Numbered from the stretch's first letter, positions 11,688 through 26,267 are shown. The stretch: 64,000 nucleotides of DNA from Prinia subflava (GCF_021018805.1 NC_086251.1:42974767-43038766); one strand, 5' to 3'. Translations and numbers: made by a program. The notes: a model not told the origin generated them from the sequence alone.

Positions 11688-14600
11688 GATTCACATGGCC
11701 ACAAGGAAAGGCAGCTTGATTTTATTTCAGCTGTGTCCTAATCGTAGTCCCACCTTTGTGTCTCATCCATAGCTGTGGGGTTCTAAACCCCCCACAGATT
11801 TTCCATACCAAACAGAAACTGACATTTCAAGTGTGCCAGGGTTTGTGAAATGTTAATTAAAGCTTTATGTTGCAGATGTGATGCAGAGATTATCTTTCAT
11901 TCTCCTTCTCTGCAAATAATTTCTTCTTGGCATTTTTGCTGGTATCTGCATTATACCACTTTCATCCTGAACTTTTGTCAAGGAGCTTGTCCTAGCTGGG
12001 ACTGACTCCAAGATGTATTGTGGCTTTCCTGTCTTTTGCTTCTGAGACTTTGTTTTCTGTTAATGGCTTGTGTGATTCAGAGCTGCAGCATCACCAGGTG
12101 CTGCATGCTCACGTCAGCAGAGAACAAAGCAGACGGTCTTCCTTCACATCCTCCTCCAAACCCAGCCTGCTACATTACAGAACACCAGCTCTGAGCTGTT
12201 ATTGACTGCTATTAAAACCAAGTCTAATAAACAGTACATCAGTTAGCTCTACCTTTTTGGGCTCTGACTTCTTCCCTCAGTAAAATCATTTCAAATACCT
12301 GCACAGAATGCTGTAGTCCTGTACAGAGATTAGCAAGATAGCTTTGAGCAAATATGCACAGACATTGGGAGTAGTTTAACCACAGCAGCCCAGAGCTCCA
12401 TGCAGATAATTTCACCTGGTTCAGAAACAGGGAAATTCAGCCAATGAGGTATGCAGCACCACATGGCTTTATTGCTTCTAGTACCCAAATTTACTAATTT
12501 AGATTGCAAGTATTTTTTTCACAGGACTTCATCGTGCAATTTCAGTTCATAGTAGGTAGCATTGTACATAGAGCACTGCACACCCAAATGGTACAACAGC
12601 TCCTTCTAATAACTAGTAAATCTATGATCTCTTTCTCATTAATGAGGGAAATGAAAAAACAGCTTTGTCTTTCAAATCCGTACTGGATTTTAACCTTCCA
12701 TTTAGCTTTATTAAAATGAATATTTCTCTCTATATTTCCTTTTACCAAATATGTTAGTCTGGATGAATAGGTATTTCTGTTATTTAAATACATATACTGC
12801 TCTAATGCACAATTTACTTTGCATGCACATTTATTGTTTCAGCTTTCATGGTTATTGACTTCTCCTTGTATACACAAATTTGTAAAACTGATATGGAATT
12901 ATGCTAGTTCTGATATAGTAGCATTCAAATTATCTAGAATCTTTCTGCTGCTAGATAACAATAATAAGAATTGTTCTGAATTTTACAAGAAATTTTGCTT
13001 CTGTTGCCAATTGAACAAAGATGTGTTTGCCATGTGATTACCTCTAGTCATGCTTGGCATACTTTGATGTAGTTCTGATTAACTCCATATACTTAATTGG
13101 CCAATGTGTCTGTGAAATGATCTTGTATTTCCCTCTCTGTTCGAACTGTAATATATAAATAGTTGCACTCAGAATAGCATGATTTTAAGCTGGAATACTT
13201 TCTTCCTGGGTAGTGAAGGCTTTTCTTGTCAGAATAGTTTGGCTTTTCTTTTTGGTGTGGAATGAACACATTCAAATTTCAGAGTGGGAAGAGTTTTCAG
13301 AAGTGGATGGGATTTTCTCACCCTTTTATGGGCTTTAAATCAGTGACAGGACACTGCAAAAATAATTTTGAGTCAAAGTTGTCTCTGTTCTTTACAGTTC
13401 TGTGATTAAAAGGTTCTTCAGGTAAGTGAAAACACAGCATCTCATCTGCTCCAGGATTCTGTGAGCGAGAGAAAAAACTCTGTAATGTGTGTTTGTAACT
13501 ATATCTCTTAATCTGCAAAAGCCACTGAGAAATATTTATCAAAAAGAAAGTAGGTATGTGACTGTTAATCTACCCATCCATTGTGATACTGTTTGAAGCT
13601 AATGTTCCCCAAAATATTTTTGCATTTCTGTGTTGTTTTTTCTAACTTTTTACAATCCTTCAGAATAAGCAGAGCACTAAATGTCTTAGATTCCTAACAG
13701 GCTACGTATTTGTCTTTCTAGTCTGTTCATGCTTCATTTCCCTCATTTCTCATTTGCATCTGTCTTTTGCAGAGTGCAAAAGCTGTGTAGTAATGTGCAG
13801 AAATAGTTTAGAACAAGAGAGGCTGTTGATTCAGATTTACGTGCAAATCCACTTAATTCCTAAAGCTGCATTTTTTAATCCCTATTTTCATGAGGACCAG
13901 GGTTGATGGAGGGTGGAGGGGTGGGGTTGGAAAGCTACAAAAGAAGGAATGGCATATCCAGTTCAGATTTCTGTAGGTACTGATCCAATAAAGAACTTAG
14001 GCCTTCTTCTCTGGAAATTTTAAAAGACTCTTTGTTATCCAGGAAAGTGAAACATTTACTGCAATCGTTGAATACCTTCTGTGGTGTGATACTTCTTCAG
14101 TCACCTTATGGGATGAATTGTATCTAGTTGATTTTACCTTCATGTAGTAACTTTTTGAATAGGCAATTCTCTATGTAGGTTGTCAGAGCTTTGTCCACTT
14201 TCACTGCAGAAACAGGACAGGTCATATAGGATGCTGAAGATGTAATTATGATTGTTCAAATTAGTTTGCATGATGGAAGAAAGCAGCCCTGGTTAAGATA
14301 GAGGAATTGATTACATCAGTACAAAATGCACTAATCAAAACCATCAGTGAAGGTAATTAATTGAACCTGTTTTATTTTGAATAAAAACTGTCTGAAAATT
14401 GTGGAGACTTCATCAAGAGAAGCCTATTGGCAGTATGTAGAAGCTAAAGGAAAATAATGCCATAGACCATTTATATGCAATTGCAGAAGCACATTCATTT
14501 CCACTGTCAGAAGTTAGAATTAGCCCAACAAATATTATTTCCAAATGGAATTACACATTAGCAAGGAAGTGGTCTAGCCATCATGGTGCTGAGAAGAGCA

Positions 14601-17600
14601 TCTTCCCTAAGCCCTACCCACCAGGTACAGACAGCAGATTGTGCTGTATTGTAAAGGGTGCAAATTAACAAGATTAGATGTTTGATTTATTTGGGAAGTG
14701 AATGTTTTAGTTTTGCAGTACGTTGTTTATGGAGTTAGGAGAGCAATTCATTGATTTTTGAATTAATTTGGTATGAGAAAGGTGCCGTTTTCAGTAAAGT
14801 ATAACAAGTAGGAAGGAGGAGAGGAGTGAAGAAATGTAATGACAAACTTCAAAAGAGTTGTTGGAAGATAGAAAGTGAAACTTAACGTTTGTCATTTTAC
14901 ATTTTACCACATTCCCTGAATGCTTGTAGCCAAGTAATTTTGCCATTCCTGTTTCCATTTTCCTGGCGTGAAATCTAAAAGATGCAGTATGCAGCACACC
15001 TGTCTGAGTAATGACCCATAAAACTTGTTTATGTTACATTAAAAAATTATGTGAAAAAAGCTTAACTGCAGAGTGAATGAAGGACCTAATTATATGAAGT
15101 TGTCTTTCACCCTTATTGAGAGGACAAATCACTGCTTCATTGCCCTGGCCTTGTCCATAAAGCTAAGTTGCATGTTTATACATTTCAGTGCACAGGAGGA
15201 TACTGAGGAAAGAAGCTCAAAGCCAGAGGCTGATTATGTCTGTAGCAGTACCATGACGAAGAGAAGGGCTGGTGTAAAAACTGGCCTTACTTTACATCTT
15301 CTTGTATTTTAGTTACAAGCCAGCCAGAAAGCAATGCAACTTTTTGTTTTGATGTAATTTGAGCTGTTACTTGTGCAAAGTCATTTTTGTTTTTTGTAAA
15401 TCATCACCAGTTGCCAGGTTTGGGGTCAGAGATGAGTTTCTTGCTTACTTTAAGGAATAGAAAGAATAAAGTTACTTGTGTCTTTCATAATATTTTAGTA
15501 CAACATAAGAAAGGGCTGGGGTTTGTGCTATGCTGTTTCATCTTGTGCTATATCTTTTCCTTGAAACAGTGAAATAGTTTGTGAACAGAGAGTTATGTGG
15601 GATGCAAGGAGGAGAAAGATCAGAGAAAGAGATTAGGCTGGGGAGAGTGAAAGATAAGTAGATCAGTGAAACTGAAAAAGTGTTGCCAACCTTGTTGGAT
15701 TGTCAGCTGGTTTACTTTGACAGTGGTAGGGTACTTGTCATTTCGTACTTGTGGGAGCCAGAGCTCTTACAAACACTGCTTCATGCATGAGGAAAACAAA
15801 ACTCCTTCATCTAAATCTCTGAGAAAAAAGTTCTATTCAGGTGCAAGTTCAATTTCGTTTGAAAGCTTTACAGTTTCTGATATTTGAGCCTAACCAACTT
15901 AAGTCAGTAATGTGCTGCTTGCTTCTAGAAGCAGGTCAGACAAAATTTCACTATTGAGATCATCCATCATTGAAAATAATTTTATTTTCTTTTTCAGGCC
16001 CAGGTCTTAAATGAGGCTGTCTATAAAGAAATTTGGTCTAGGATATGCAATAGTCTTCTAGTGGTTCCTGTGTGAATTGTAGTATATCAAATGGCAGACT
16101 GCTGAACAAAGGATAGAAAATATCTTCCAAGTTCCTCATTTCAGAATCAATTATTTTTAGTTAGCATGGAGACAGCATGATCTAATGTCATCATGAAGGC
16201 ATAAACAATAATTGGTAAAATTTCTTATTGCTGCTACCTGAAGCTTTTACTGATAATATTTGAATGTTAAAAAGAAAAAACAGCAAATGCATTTCAGCGC
16301 TATAAATATGTAAACTAAAATTGGCTGTTACTTAGTTCAAAGTATTAATGCAGAAATTTGCAGAACAAGACATCCTCCACTCAGCATTTGTAACAGCAGA
16401 CAAACCACCTTTGATTTCTCACCTGACCTTTCCTAATATGCCCATCTGCATCCAGACCTATGCACTCTGATACTTCTTTGCCCCCCAAGTCTGTGATTCT
16501 GGTGAAGTACAGACAAGCAAATGGATAAGACTGTGCAATGGAGTCAGTGTATGACAAAAATTTTAGCTTTATTACATTAGGAGATACGACAGTGATTGCA
16601 TAACTCAAGTATTGGGACATTCTGCTCATTTTTAGGGGATCAGTACTGGGATAAGAAGGAATGTGACAAAGCATGGTGTCCTGTGCAGTTGTCACCAGAC
16701 ATAGAAAACTGAAGAGAAACATGATACAAAGATCATTGTACTTTGCCAGAACTGTAGGAAGACTTCAAATGATAGGAAGTTACCAATTAGCAGTGAGGAC
16801 GATTAGCAGTAGGTTTTTAGGCCTTCAGATGAGTCAGATCATGAGTTCAAATGAGTGGTGTGACCCATGTTTAATAAAGAGTGCCACAATTGTGGATGGA
16901 AATATGCTTGACAGAGCTCTGTGTTTGTGGCCTTTCCTTTCTAGTGAGCACTATCAATTTGTCACATTTTATGAGCAGTAAAAATCTCACCCTAATTAGT
17001 AAGAGAAAAATAATAATAATAGGTTAATAATTTTTTTTTTCTTCCTGACAAGTATCTTATGGAAACACATTGTCAGAGAGAGCTCTCTGACTTCTGCCTC
17101 CACAACCCCAATGCTCACTTCTAATCCTTCTGGCCATTTTTTTCTGCTAAGACACTGTATTTATTTCTGTCTCTGACACCTGTTTGAAAAGTTGTATGCC
17201 TTCTGCACAGTGCTGTATTATGGACGATGTATTAGGAGTCATACATCCAGAATGCCTTCTTTGTGGGTACCTAATAACTGTGCCTCTGCTCCATAAAGAA
17301 AAAGTCTATGACAGGTTTATTCATCTTTTTATTTCCTTATTGTGCTCTGCTCCCTGCTGAAAACAAAAGGTTCCTTTTCACTTCAGCCTTCTTTTCTCTT
17401 GTCTGGTTTGTAAACATTGGGTGAATTTCATTTGCAAGGATTGCGTTCCTGCCCTACAGATGGCCAGTCACCAAAAAGAGATTGCACAGGCTGCTGTTTT
17501 CAAGGATCAAGCAGATGTTTTGGACTAGAGGGAAGAGAAAACATAATACGAGTGACAGTTGTCTTTTCTTTCAACACCAAGAAGGAAAAACCACTTAAAA

Positions 17601-19627
17601 CATAAATTGGTTCATACCTATGCCTTTGGAGACTTTAATTTTGATCTGATTTGAAATAGGTAGAGGCATCTTGTCTAGCTCAGTTAAGCTTTCTGCCTAC
17701 TTCTTGCAGAGAGGACAGCTTGGTTGGTGCTGGGAAGGTTTCCCATGATTTATATCCCAAAGAACTAAATGCTTCATGCATGTTCCAGGTACATGGTGGG
17801 AATTAAACACAAAACATTTGCCACATGGACAAGACTATTGCAAAGGTAGTGATTCAACAATCTGTTGCTCCATGAGTTGACATGACCAAGAAGGGAAGAG
17901 AAGGGGTGTTCTATTTAGTTGCATAAAAAACCTTGTCTTAGAATGCATTGGTCCCTCCTGTAATGTCCAATATGTAAGGTGGGAAGGCAAAGTTTAAACC
18001 ATGCTTAGAGATTTTCAATAAATTCATCAAAGTCTACATAGCTACATATGATGCCTTACAGTACACCTTAAATGACCATAGAGATGCCATTTGCCCAGAG
18101 GGTGTACACTCATGTACTCCAAAAAGTCACAGAAAAGTTCCCAATCATGTCATTCTGTCAGCTGTACCTGTTTCTCAGCCCCACACACCTACTCGAGTGT
18201 CTGTGTACTACACCCTCCCACATCATGTTCCTCACCTACACACGTCAGTGCTCTCAGGTACAGCAGCCTCCTTCCCACATCAGCGATCCTGTTCAGCAAG
18301 CTGTAGGCACCAAGAAGCACACGCGTGAGCCCACGCTGGCTCCTGGCATGTGTGGCAGAAACAGCTTCCCGTGCACTCACACAAGCATAGTCAGGTCACA
18401 TTAGCATAGCCCTTAAAAAGCTTTCTGTGATATGCACGGGAAGGCAGAAGGATCACCTCCAGAAAATCTCAACTCTTTGCCTGTTACAGGAGAGTGCAGG
18501 GAAATGATGAACCTTGTAAAGGAGCCTTTCTACAAGAGACTATAGGAATTCACTAACTGATCTAGCAGAAAGCACTTGAATATGGTTTAGGAATTTTGTG
18601 CAACTTTTATTTCGAATCAATGCATTTCCCTTTCACACCATTTCCTTTCAGCTCTGATGTAGATAGGAAAACCTCATGTAAGCTGCAGGCAGAGAGTCAT
18701 GATAGCTTTAATGGAACCAGCTCTTAATGAGAGTATTTGTTCTGCTGAGCTGCCGTGTACTAGCTCTCTATACTTGTTTCAAAAGCTGGTGGCCGTCTTC
18801 TATTACTGTACATCTCAAATAGGTGTTAGTGCTGCTCCTCCTAGCTTAGCCTGGGGTATTTTTGTCCCTCTATTTCACCTGAGTGAACCACTGCCACATA
18901 AAAGCAGAGTATTCCAGGATCAGCGTTGAACTGTGTGTCAGCTGTCCCGTTACAGGCGGTAAGAACATGGTGTGGTCACAGTTAGGCTGTTGGTTTTACC
19001 TACTGCTATGCCTTGGGGCTGGTTTTGGCTGATGTGCTGTGTAGACATTGATCAGGTTGCTTTGTAATGCTGATGTATAACTCCCAATAGGATATCCCCG
19101 ACTTTTTATCTTCAGCCCATTCAGCACAGTAGGAGTGAAGACAATCAGTATATTGTAGCAATAAATTTTGAGATCAGTTTTATTGCTACTGTTTGCTGGC
19201 TGCCCACAGGTACCCATCCAGAGCTCTCACTGTGAGGCACTACAGAGCAAATCTTAACTGTGGCTTGGAGCTTGAGGAGTAAACAGGAGAGCTTGAGTGT
19301 TATAGAGTTGAGCACTGCAGATCTACAAGTATAGTGGAAATAAGAAAAGCATTTTATCTAAAGAATAATAAGCTGTAGTGATGTTATTTTGTTTTACTAC
19401 TGCAAGGCATGAGGCCAATTATTATTATGGTACACTGAATTTCTGGTAGTGCCTTTCATCCTAGCAACTCAGAAGGCTTTAAAATTCAGTCCTCTTGCCC
19501 ATCCTGGTGAAAATACAATTATATCCAGAGCTAACTGAGGTTGTGGACATTTAAGTAGATTTGAGCAAAGAAGAAAATTCAAAACATGAGTCTTGGGAGA
19601 ATTGGGTCAGTTTATTCCTTTTATGAA

Positions 19628-19724
19628 TTTCCCATATAATCTTAGGTAAGATAGCCTTTTGGTGCCTTTAGTGCCTTCTGAAATTGAGGTTAATAATTTT
19701 TATATCAGTTAGGAGGATAAAACA
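19628..19724 (+). repeat. MIR-like SINE relic
   Basis: The order 'cttaggtaagatagcc', 'ggtgcctttagtgcc', 'gaaattgaggttaataa' and 'aggaggataaa' parallels the MIR core and tail ('ccttgggcaagttacttaac', 'tgtgcctcagtttcc', 'aaaatggggataataa', 'tgaggattaaa'). It is strongly diverged and has no clear tail or target duplications. Confidence 0.5.
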
Positions 19725-20235
19725 AAATTTGGTCAGATGCTATAGTAGTGGTGGCCCTATAAAATAAAGTCTAATATGAGAACCAGCAGTAGAAACTAGA
19801 AGTCTGGACTTCTGTCTTTGAAACAAATTTTACTTGATCTATAGCTTTGTATTTTGCAGTCTTTAATAACAGAAGACACTATGCCGCTGTTCTGTAAGGT
19901 CTGCAGTAACACAGCTTTTTATCCTTCCTGAAGTGTCATGGAAAGTCCTGCTTCAGTTTCTGATTTCTCAGCTGATGTTGCATGTGCAGTTGTTACTGCC
20001 CACAAAGAAATCCTCTCAGCTTCTCAGCCCAAAAGTACATCTCACTACCTTCAGACCTGTCAGTCATCAAACTCTGGGCCTGGCTTTTTTTTTTTTAATC
20101 CCCACTGTTGTGATTAGTCTTGAAATGGTGGCTCCTTTTTCTTGTCTGCAAAAAAGACAATAGCCTTTTGAAGACTTTTGCATGTACTTTGTGTAAAGGA
20201 GAAAAACAACACAATCTATGAGTTTATTGGAATCA

Positions 20236-20381
20236 ACACTGTAATTACTTTTGCTTCTTAGGAAAGCAAGGTTCTGACCAGAAGAAAAAGCACAGACAAC
20301 TTGTGCAGACACTGTAATTACTTTTGCTTCTTAGGAAAGCAAGGTTCTGACCAGAAGAAAAAGCACAGACAACTTGTGCAG
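20236..20381 (+). repeat. Perfect 73-bp tandem duplication
   Basis: Bases 20236-20308 and 20309-20381 are identical as far as I can read, both starting ACACTGTAATTACTTTTGCT and ending ACAACTTGTGCAG. Zero divergence over 73 bases in non-coding DNA points to a very recent event, a polymorphic allele or an assembly duplication. The unit is not a known microsatellite and contains no coding frame of note. Confidence 0.95.
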
Positions 20382-22004
20382 AATCGTAGAAAGCCTTTAA
20401 AGTCCAGAGTTCACAAGTTCAGTCTCCTTAAAGATCTATGAGGATGTTTTTCTGCCCTGCAACTAGAATTCCCCAAGTGCATACTGCAGTGCTTATGTCT
20501 TTAAACAACCAGTTTTGAGTGCCCTTTTTCTCATCCCTCCCTTTCAAGATAATGGCAAATTACTGAAGCCATTGCAAAGAAAAAAGAACTAGAAATCTGA
20601 CACTAATTATCTGATGTGAATTTACTGGAGGGACATTTACAAGTTTTAACTGCTTGGCCACCTGCTTTTACTCCCTAGCTGAAGTACTTCCCTTATTCAA
20701 GGCATCGCTGCTAGGCTGTGTTTGCACATGAAAGGAAAATGGGTAGGAAAGTGAAATTCTCTTCCCTTAGCTGCAGCAAGCCCACAGTCAGAACTTGGCT
20801 TCCATGTTGCCTTTTGTTTCTCAACCAAGTCACGAAAATTGATTCTTGCACTTTTGAAATCAACAATATTAAAGCAGAGATTACATGGTCTTGTTTTTGG
20901 TATATCTCACACTAGTGTCTTTTGGGACTATCTTCCATAATATCCATAATATAATGGCACGTGTGGGAGGACCTTTTACTCTGACCTTTGAAGAATCACT
21001 CTTAATAGCTGTGGCATTTGCACAATCACTGTTCTTCTTCATTTAAGACTCATTGAGCAGCAATACTTAAAGGATATTAGTCATCTTCTAGTGATTATGT
21101 AGAGTATCTATATATTAGAAAGAGGTTCAGGTTTCAAACATAATCTTTCTGGATTTCATCTGTGTTTTTTTATCTCAAATGACAAGATTTTTAAAGTGAA
21201 TTCTCAGCCTCTTTCTGGTAACTCTTGGATAACTCTTAACTCTGGTAGCTCTTGCACCTTAGGCAAATGGTGAATAACCTAATCAATAACCTTAATAATC
21301 ATCTTACAAGCCATTGCATGCCCCGAGCATGATGGGTGCCACCAAGCAGAATTTTTCTCTCATTTTGGAGAAGTTCTGTTTGCACTCAGAATTTTCACTT
21401 GAGTCAGCACATCATTCAGTGCAGATCAGTCCCCAAGGTTTGCAGGAATCCACTCTGCACTCCAGAAGCTTTAAAACATTACACCTTGCTCTGTGCACCT
21501 CATCTTCTCTGTCCTTGGGAATATTAACTTCTCATAGCATTCAGCTGGAATCCAATAGAAATAACTAAAACTACTGGATTCTTATGAGATTGCTCTGTTG
21601 TAAATTGGAGCTCCCATCTGGCTGCTATCTTTTTGCTCTAATACCGTGAAAGTTTTGAGGATCAGGCAGTATAAAGAAAACAGTCAGGAACAGGACTAGA
21701 TACTATATTTCACCTGTGCAGCTGGAAAAGTTCAGTGAATTGCTTGTTTCTGGTGGATTTTTTTCCCCTGCCAGCGATTATTAAACTTCTCAACTAATGG
21801 CTGCGAGCCCCAGGAGGCTTCCAGGTGAAAATCATTCAAGCTTTTCCCTAACAGACCCGATGTGGGGAGAGCCAGCATGTGTGGAAGCTCCAATTCCCAG
21901 GGCTCTGCAATTTGGCTTAACCTTCACAGGAATTCAGGAGTGTGTGGTGGCAGCACAACCATCTGTTTCAGCAGGGCGTTCAGCTCTGGTGCACTCTTCT
22001 CTGC

Positions 22005-22260
22005 ACTCTGATTAATTGCAGCTGCGTACAAATTAGTTTTCTCAAAAAGCTATTTATCGCCCTCAAATTAACTGCAAGGCATTAAACCACCAACAAACAG
22101 GCACAATAAGAGCAATAACATAAACGTCCAGCTTGGAGACCCGGTTTCATCTTGGTCTTTGTCAGTGGTGTATAATGAGTGAGGGCTTGCCTGATGCCTG
22201 ACAAGCTGCAGTTCTCTCTCTGTCAGCAATTAATTCAAGCCCCAGCATGGTGCTGAAGGC
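22005..22260. promoter_or_regulatory. Candidate conserved non-coding element
   Basis: The block has several homeodomain-type cores (ATTAATTGCAGC, CAAATTAACTGC, GCAATTAATTC), retained CpGs (GCTGCGTAC, TTATCGCC, AAACGTCC) and no repeat signature. This look is typical of deeply conserved intronic enhancers, but conservation cannot be measured from one sequence. Confidence 0.3.
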
Positions 22261-24335
22261 ACAGGGCTGTGAGAGGCGATGACAGAGACACAGCAGTGAC
22301 ACCTGTACTTTTGGAGTCTGGGATAAATGATGCTGTTCTGTAGCCACAGGCAGCACTGCACAGCCAGGTGTGGACAGTTGTGCGTGGTCCCTGAGCTCGC
22401 TGCAGCAGAAAAGCCATCTGTGTGCTTTAACACAGGACAGTGCCCACAGATGAAAGCCAGCTGGGAGGAAAGACTTTGCAGAGGCACAATCATGAGGTAA
22501 TGTGTATAATCACCTTTGGGACCAGAACTGGCTCAAAGCACAGCCTTGGCTGCATCCCATGTGCTGCCAAGTGCTTTTGGGACTGAGGGTTTCACTGTTG
22601 TCCTGTCCATTTGTGTGCCCATACAAGCTTCACACTTGTGAAGTGCATAACAGTGAGGCCAGTCCAGGAAGGCTCTTACTAGCCAGGAGCTCCACCAACA
22701 GCCTTTTCAAAGCAGGTCTGGCCGTATCTGTTTACTCAGGGCCAAATCCATCAGCTCTTGAACACCTTCTGTGGATGGAAGTCATGTCTCATACTCAAGT
22801 AGGGTGTTTATGTAGAGTGTAAAATATCTGTTTCATTTCACATGAAAATTCATTTCAAAAATGCACCTTCAAGTTCTAATGTGTCCTAAGACATATATTG
22901 AGCTGAAAACTTCTATCATACTTAATTTTAATTTGTTATCTTTTAAAAACAAGTAATGCTAAGGAAGTGTATTACTGATCTTAAAGCACTTAGAAAACAA
23001 TCACTCATGACAATAATGCTCACTGCAGTAGGTTTTATTTTTCTTCACTTTGAAGGCAGTGAAGCTGAGGCAGAGAAGAGCCTTGTATGACAGAAAATGC
23101 AATTGAAGAGACAAGCATAAAGAAACAAGCCTATTTGATTCTAAGTTCTACTAGTTTTCTTTCAAAAAACCAAACAAAACCTTAGCACATGCTGAGTATG
23201 CACACAAATATCACACACAGAGTGCATTTCAGTAAATTGTGTTTTTGTCTGAAGTTTGAAACTTAAAAAGGTACTCAGTGTCCTAACTTTTTTCATTCCT
23301 TTTTTTCTAGAGAATGTACACTAGAGATAGTTTGATAGTTTCCTATGATTATTAAAGTTGAGTATTCGTTCTGTACAAAAGACTGCAGAATTAACAATAC
23401 ATTGCAATTACATGTGCCCTCAAATGGGAACACAGCCTTAATACTTGTTTCAAGTAAAATAATTACTTAGAGGAGTGACACATTGATTACTAATTCTTCA
23501 AGTTATTATGCCTTACTATTTGAAAAACAAAGACTTGAAGACAGAAATACAATTCTTGCTAGAAGTTGCTCAATTTGATACATGATTTTGACTCAAGTAA
23601 TTGTTAAAGCTAAAATGTGCTGGAAAAGCTTGAGTTTACTTTGTTAGTGCTACATAATAAAACAACTAGTATTAATAATAATTATAAAACTAATAGCCTG
23701 CTGAGAATTAACTCCTAATTTTTATTTGCTACCACAAAAATAGCATTTAAAACTGTTGATCTTTTTGAACCACTGTATAAACTGGTCAAATCCAGAGGCA
23801 CAGGAATGCAAACACAGCAGCTTTTTGTAATTATCATTTTTTACTCGTAAATGTTGGTAGGTGGATGAAAACACCAATGCTTTGGAGGTTTTATGCACAA
23901 TTTGGGAGCTACAGTTGCTTCCTTGCAAACTTTGCCGCTCCTCAAGGCTCGTGTCTCAGCTGGATTCATTTGCAACAGTGAGTTTTGAACACTAGGACCT
24001 GAATGGGAAAGTGATTTGCCCCTAATGTGGAGGTGGGATGGATTAGGCAGGCTCCATCAGTATGGTGCAGAAGCCAGAGAAAAAGTAGTTGGTCTTACAA
24101 TAAGGGTTCATGATTCCCAGTTTTATACTTATTCCATTAAATTAGGTTTCCATGACACTTCAGTAGCAGGAAGCAAAATACCTATGAGGATGACCAGTGG
24201 GCTGGTGATTAAATTAATAAAACTGAGAGAGACATACTAATACCAAGGCCACTACCAGTTCACCCTCATGATTAGGTGGTAGGAGATTAATCCTGTTTGT
24301 GAAAGTCATATTCCTTTAATTAGAGAATGTCTGTG

Positions 24336-24339
<4 letters not shown>

Positions 24340-24370
<31 letters not shown>
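24340..24370. repeat. Poly-A tract, about 31 bases
   Basis: An uninterrupted run of about 31 A, preceded by GTGGTTT and followed by GAAGAGGG. No SINE or retrocopy body is recognisable upstream, so it is not clearly a retroposon tail. Length is likely to vary between individuals. Confidence 0.9.
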
Positions 24371-24372
<2 letters not shown>

Positions 24373-26267
24373 AGAGGGCATTCAGCAAAGAGAACTTTCT
24401 TGCTTTCTTTAACATAGTTTTGAGTTTGTGACTGTGTCACTGCTGTTACTTGCCTTCATCATCCACGTAAATGCATATTCTGAATTATTCCTGCAAAGTG
24501 CAGGTGTTGGGGTTTTCCTTGATGGGGTTTCTTTTAAGGCAATCAGTAGGTTTTTCCTTGAGAAGCAGTTTTTAGGGCTATTTTAGGTTTTTATTGCTGG
24601 GGAGGGCAAGGAAAGCAGATAACTTCATGGGAGAGTTCTGACATGCTCACATAGGGACTCTTGATTTCCAGACTTCCTAATTCAGGTCCCAATTCAGGAG
24701 TAAGGAGCAACTAGCACCTAAAATAACACAGATCTGTTTGTGTTTCTGGAAGACACAGAGATATCATTTCTCCTGGGTAAGAGCTGCTTTTGAAAATTTA
24801 TTCAGTGATTAGAAAGCTAGCAGAGTGCCACAGTAGCAAGCAAGCATCTGTCTTCTGGTATCTGTTCTTTAATGTTTCCCAAGCTTGAGGGAAAGAAGGA
24901 ATACTTCCATAAAGGATAATCTAGTATCTTTATGCTAATGGAAGTATTAAATTCAGATTTGATCACTGGCTTATATATATGAACTCTAAAGATGTGATTT
25001 CATTGCTTTTTATCAGGTATAAGTTGTTATCAAGTATCCTGTGTCCTTTTCTACTCATATCTGCTCTTCAGTTGTTGTTCTCAGCAGCCATTAATTGTAA
25101 GCAGAGAAACAAGGGAAGCCTTATGAAAGTAGTGCATATATTATTATTGAAGACAAGAGAGGAAGGTAACTTTTCACAAGGGGAACTAGAAGCAAATTGA
25201 TTTGTGAAGGAAAAAGCTTTCTGGAAATCAGACTCTTAAAATTTTTCCCTGATATGAAGAGACATGGTTATTTAATCAATCAGCTTGACTTTTGCCTGAA
25301 AAATGATTAAGAGTAAGGCACTGCTCTCCCACACCACCAGTAACATTGGAGTAAAGACCTCTAATAAACCTTTGTTTTTAGCTGTGTTCCACCACCCTCT
25401 TACCAAAGCAAAGGCCACCAGTGACAAAGCAAAGTGAGACAAAGAGATGCCTTAGCATACAGGCAGATAACTGAACTGCCACTAGGGATATCTTCTGCCA
25501 CATTAGCATGGCTTTCACACACGTCCTGCCATGTTAATTGAAAGATCTTTAATTTGCATGTGGGAATTATCTCATTGACTCTCTTTCATGAACCCTCTTT
25601 ATAATTATGCAAATAGTCCAGCACAAGGGAGAAACAAGCCATTTTATTAACTTCAAAAGCAGTGTATTTAAAATAAAGAAGATGACAATGACAAAATTTG
25701 CTGATAATTTACCAAGCACTAACAATGCCAGGAAATGTACGTTTAGCAACTGAAGACATCTATTTTATTGCAGATATTACCTAGCTACTTTGCAGATACA
25801 AAGGCATTCCATAGCTATCCATTACACAACCCAATACTGGTGCTTTGTCTCACGTCTGATCAAGGTTTCTTCTTAACATCTCCCCAAGGACAGTCAGAAT
25901 GGCTTGCTGTCAAGAGGAAACACTTCATATTCCAAAATAAGCCAATCACTTCATCCAGACCTGGCTCTCCTCCAGCTTGTTTCTGTGAATTATAGTTTGG
26001 CTTGAGTAGCTGCTTCAGCAGCTCTCCAAGAGTTTAGCTGGGAATCACAGTCAGTATGTCATCTTCTAAGACTTCATACCTTTTCTTTTTCTTTTCTCTT
26101 GTTTTCCCCTTGGAAACAACCACATATGAGTTTGGGGTTTGAGGGTTTGTATAAAAAAAAAAAAAAAACGGAAATTTCAGCCTCATGTAGGGGCTATGGA
26201 GAAAGTGTCTTTCATCTTTAATAGTGCACATCTTATACTTGCCATTCTGCAAGAGCAGAGTGCAGGA

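Larger units (their letters stand above)
10121..20235 (+). other. NRXN3: NRXN3 upstream intron, 10-20 kb part
   Basis: This stretch is unique AT-rich sequence. It holds a poly-A run at 11062-11078, a CpG-retaining patch at 11538-11687, a CpG-bearing CA-rich patch near 18170-18400, a MIR-like relic at 19628-19724 and a T run near 20088-20096. No exon with a family-recognisable translation is present. Confidence 0.6.

Noticed and set aside
13900..13930. G-rich GGGTGGAGGGGTGGGGTTGG tract as a quadruplex
   Set aside because: Only three runs reach three G, so it is weaker than the two motifs reported.
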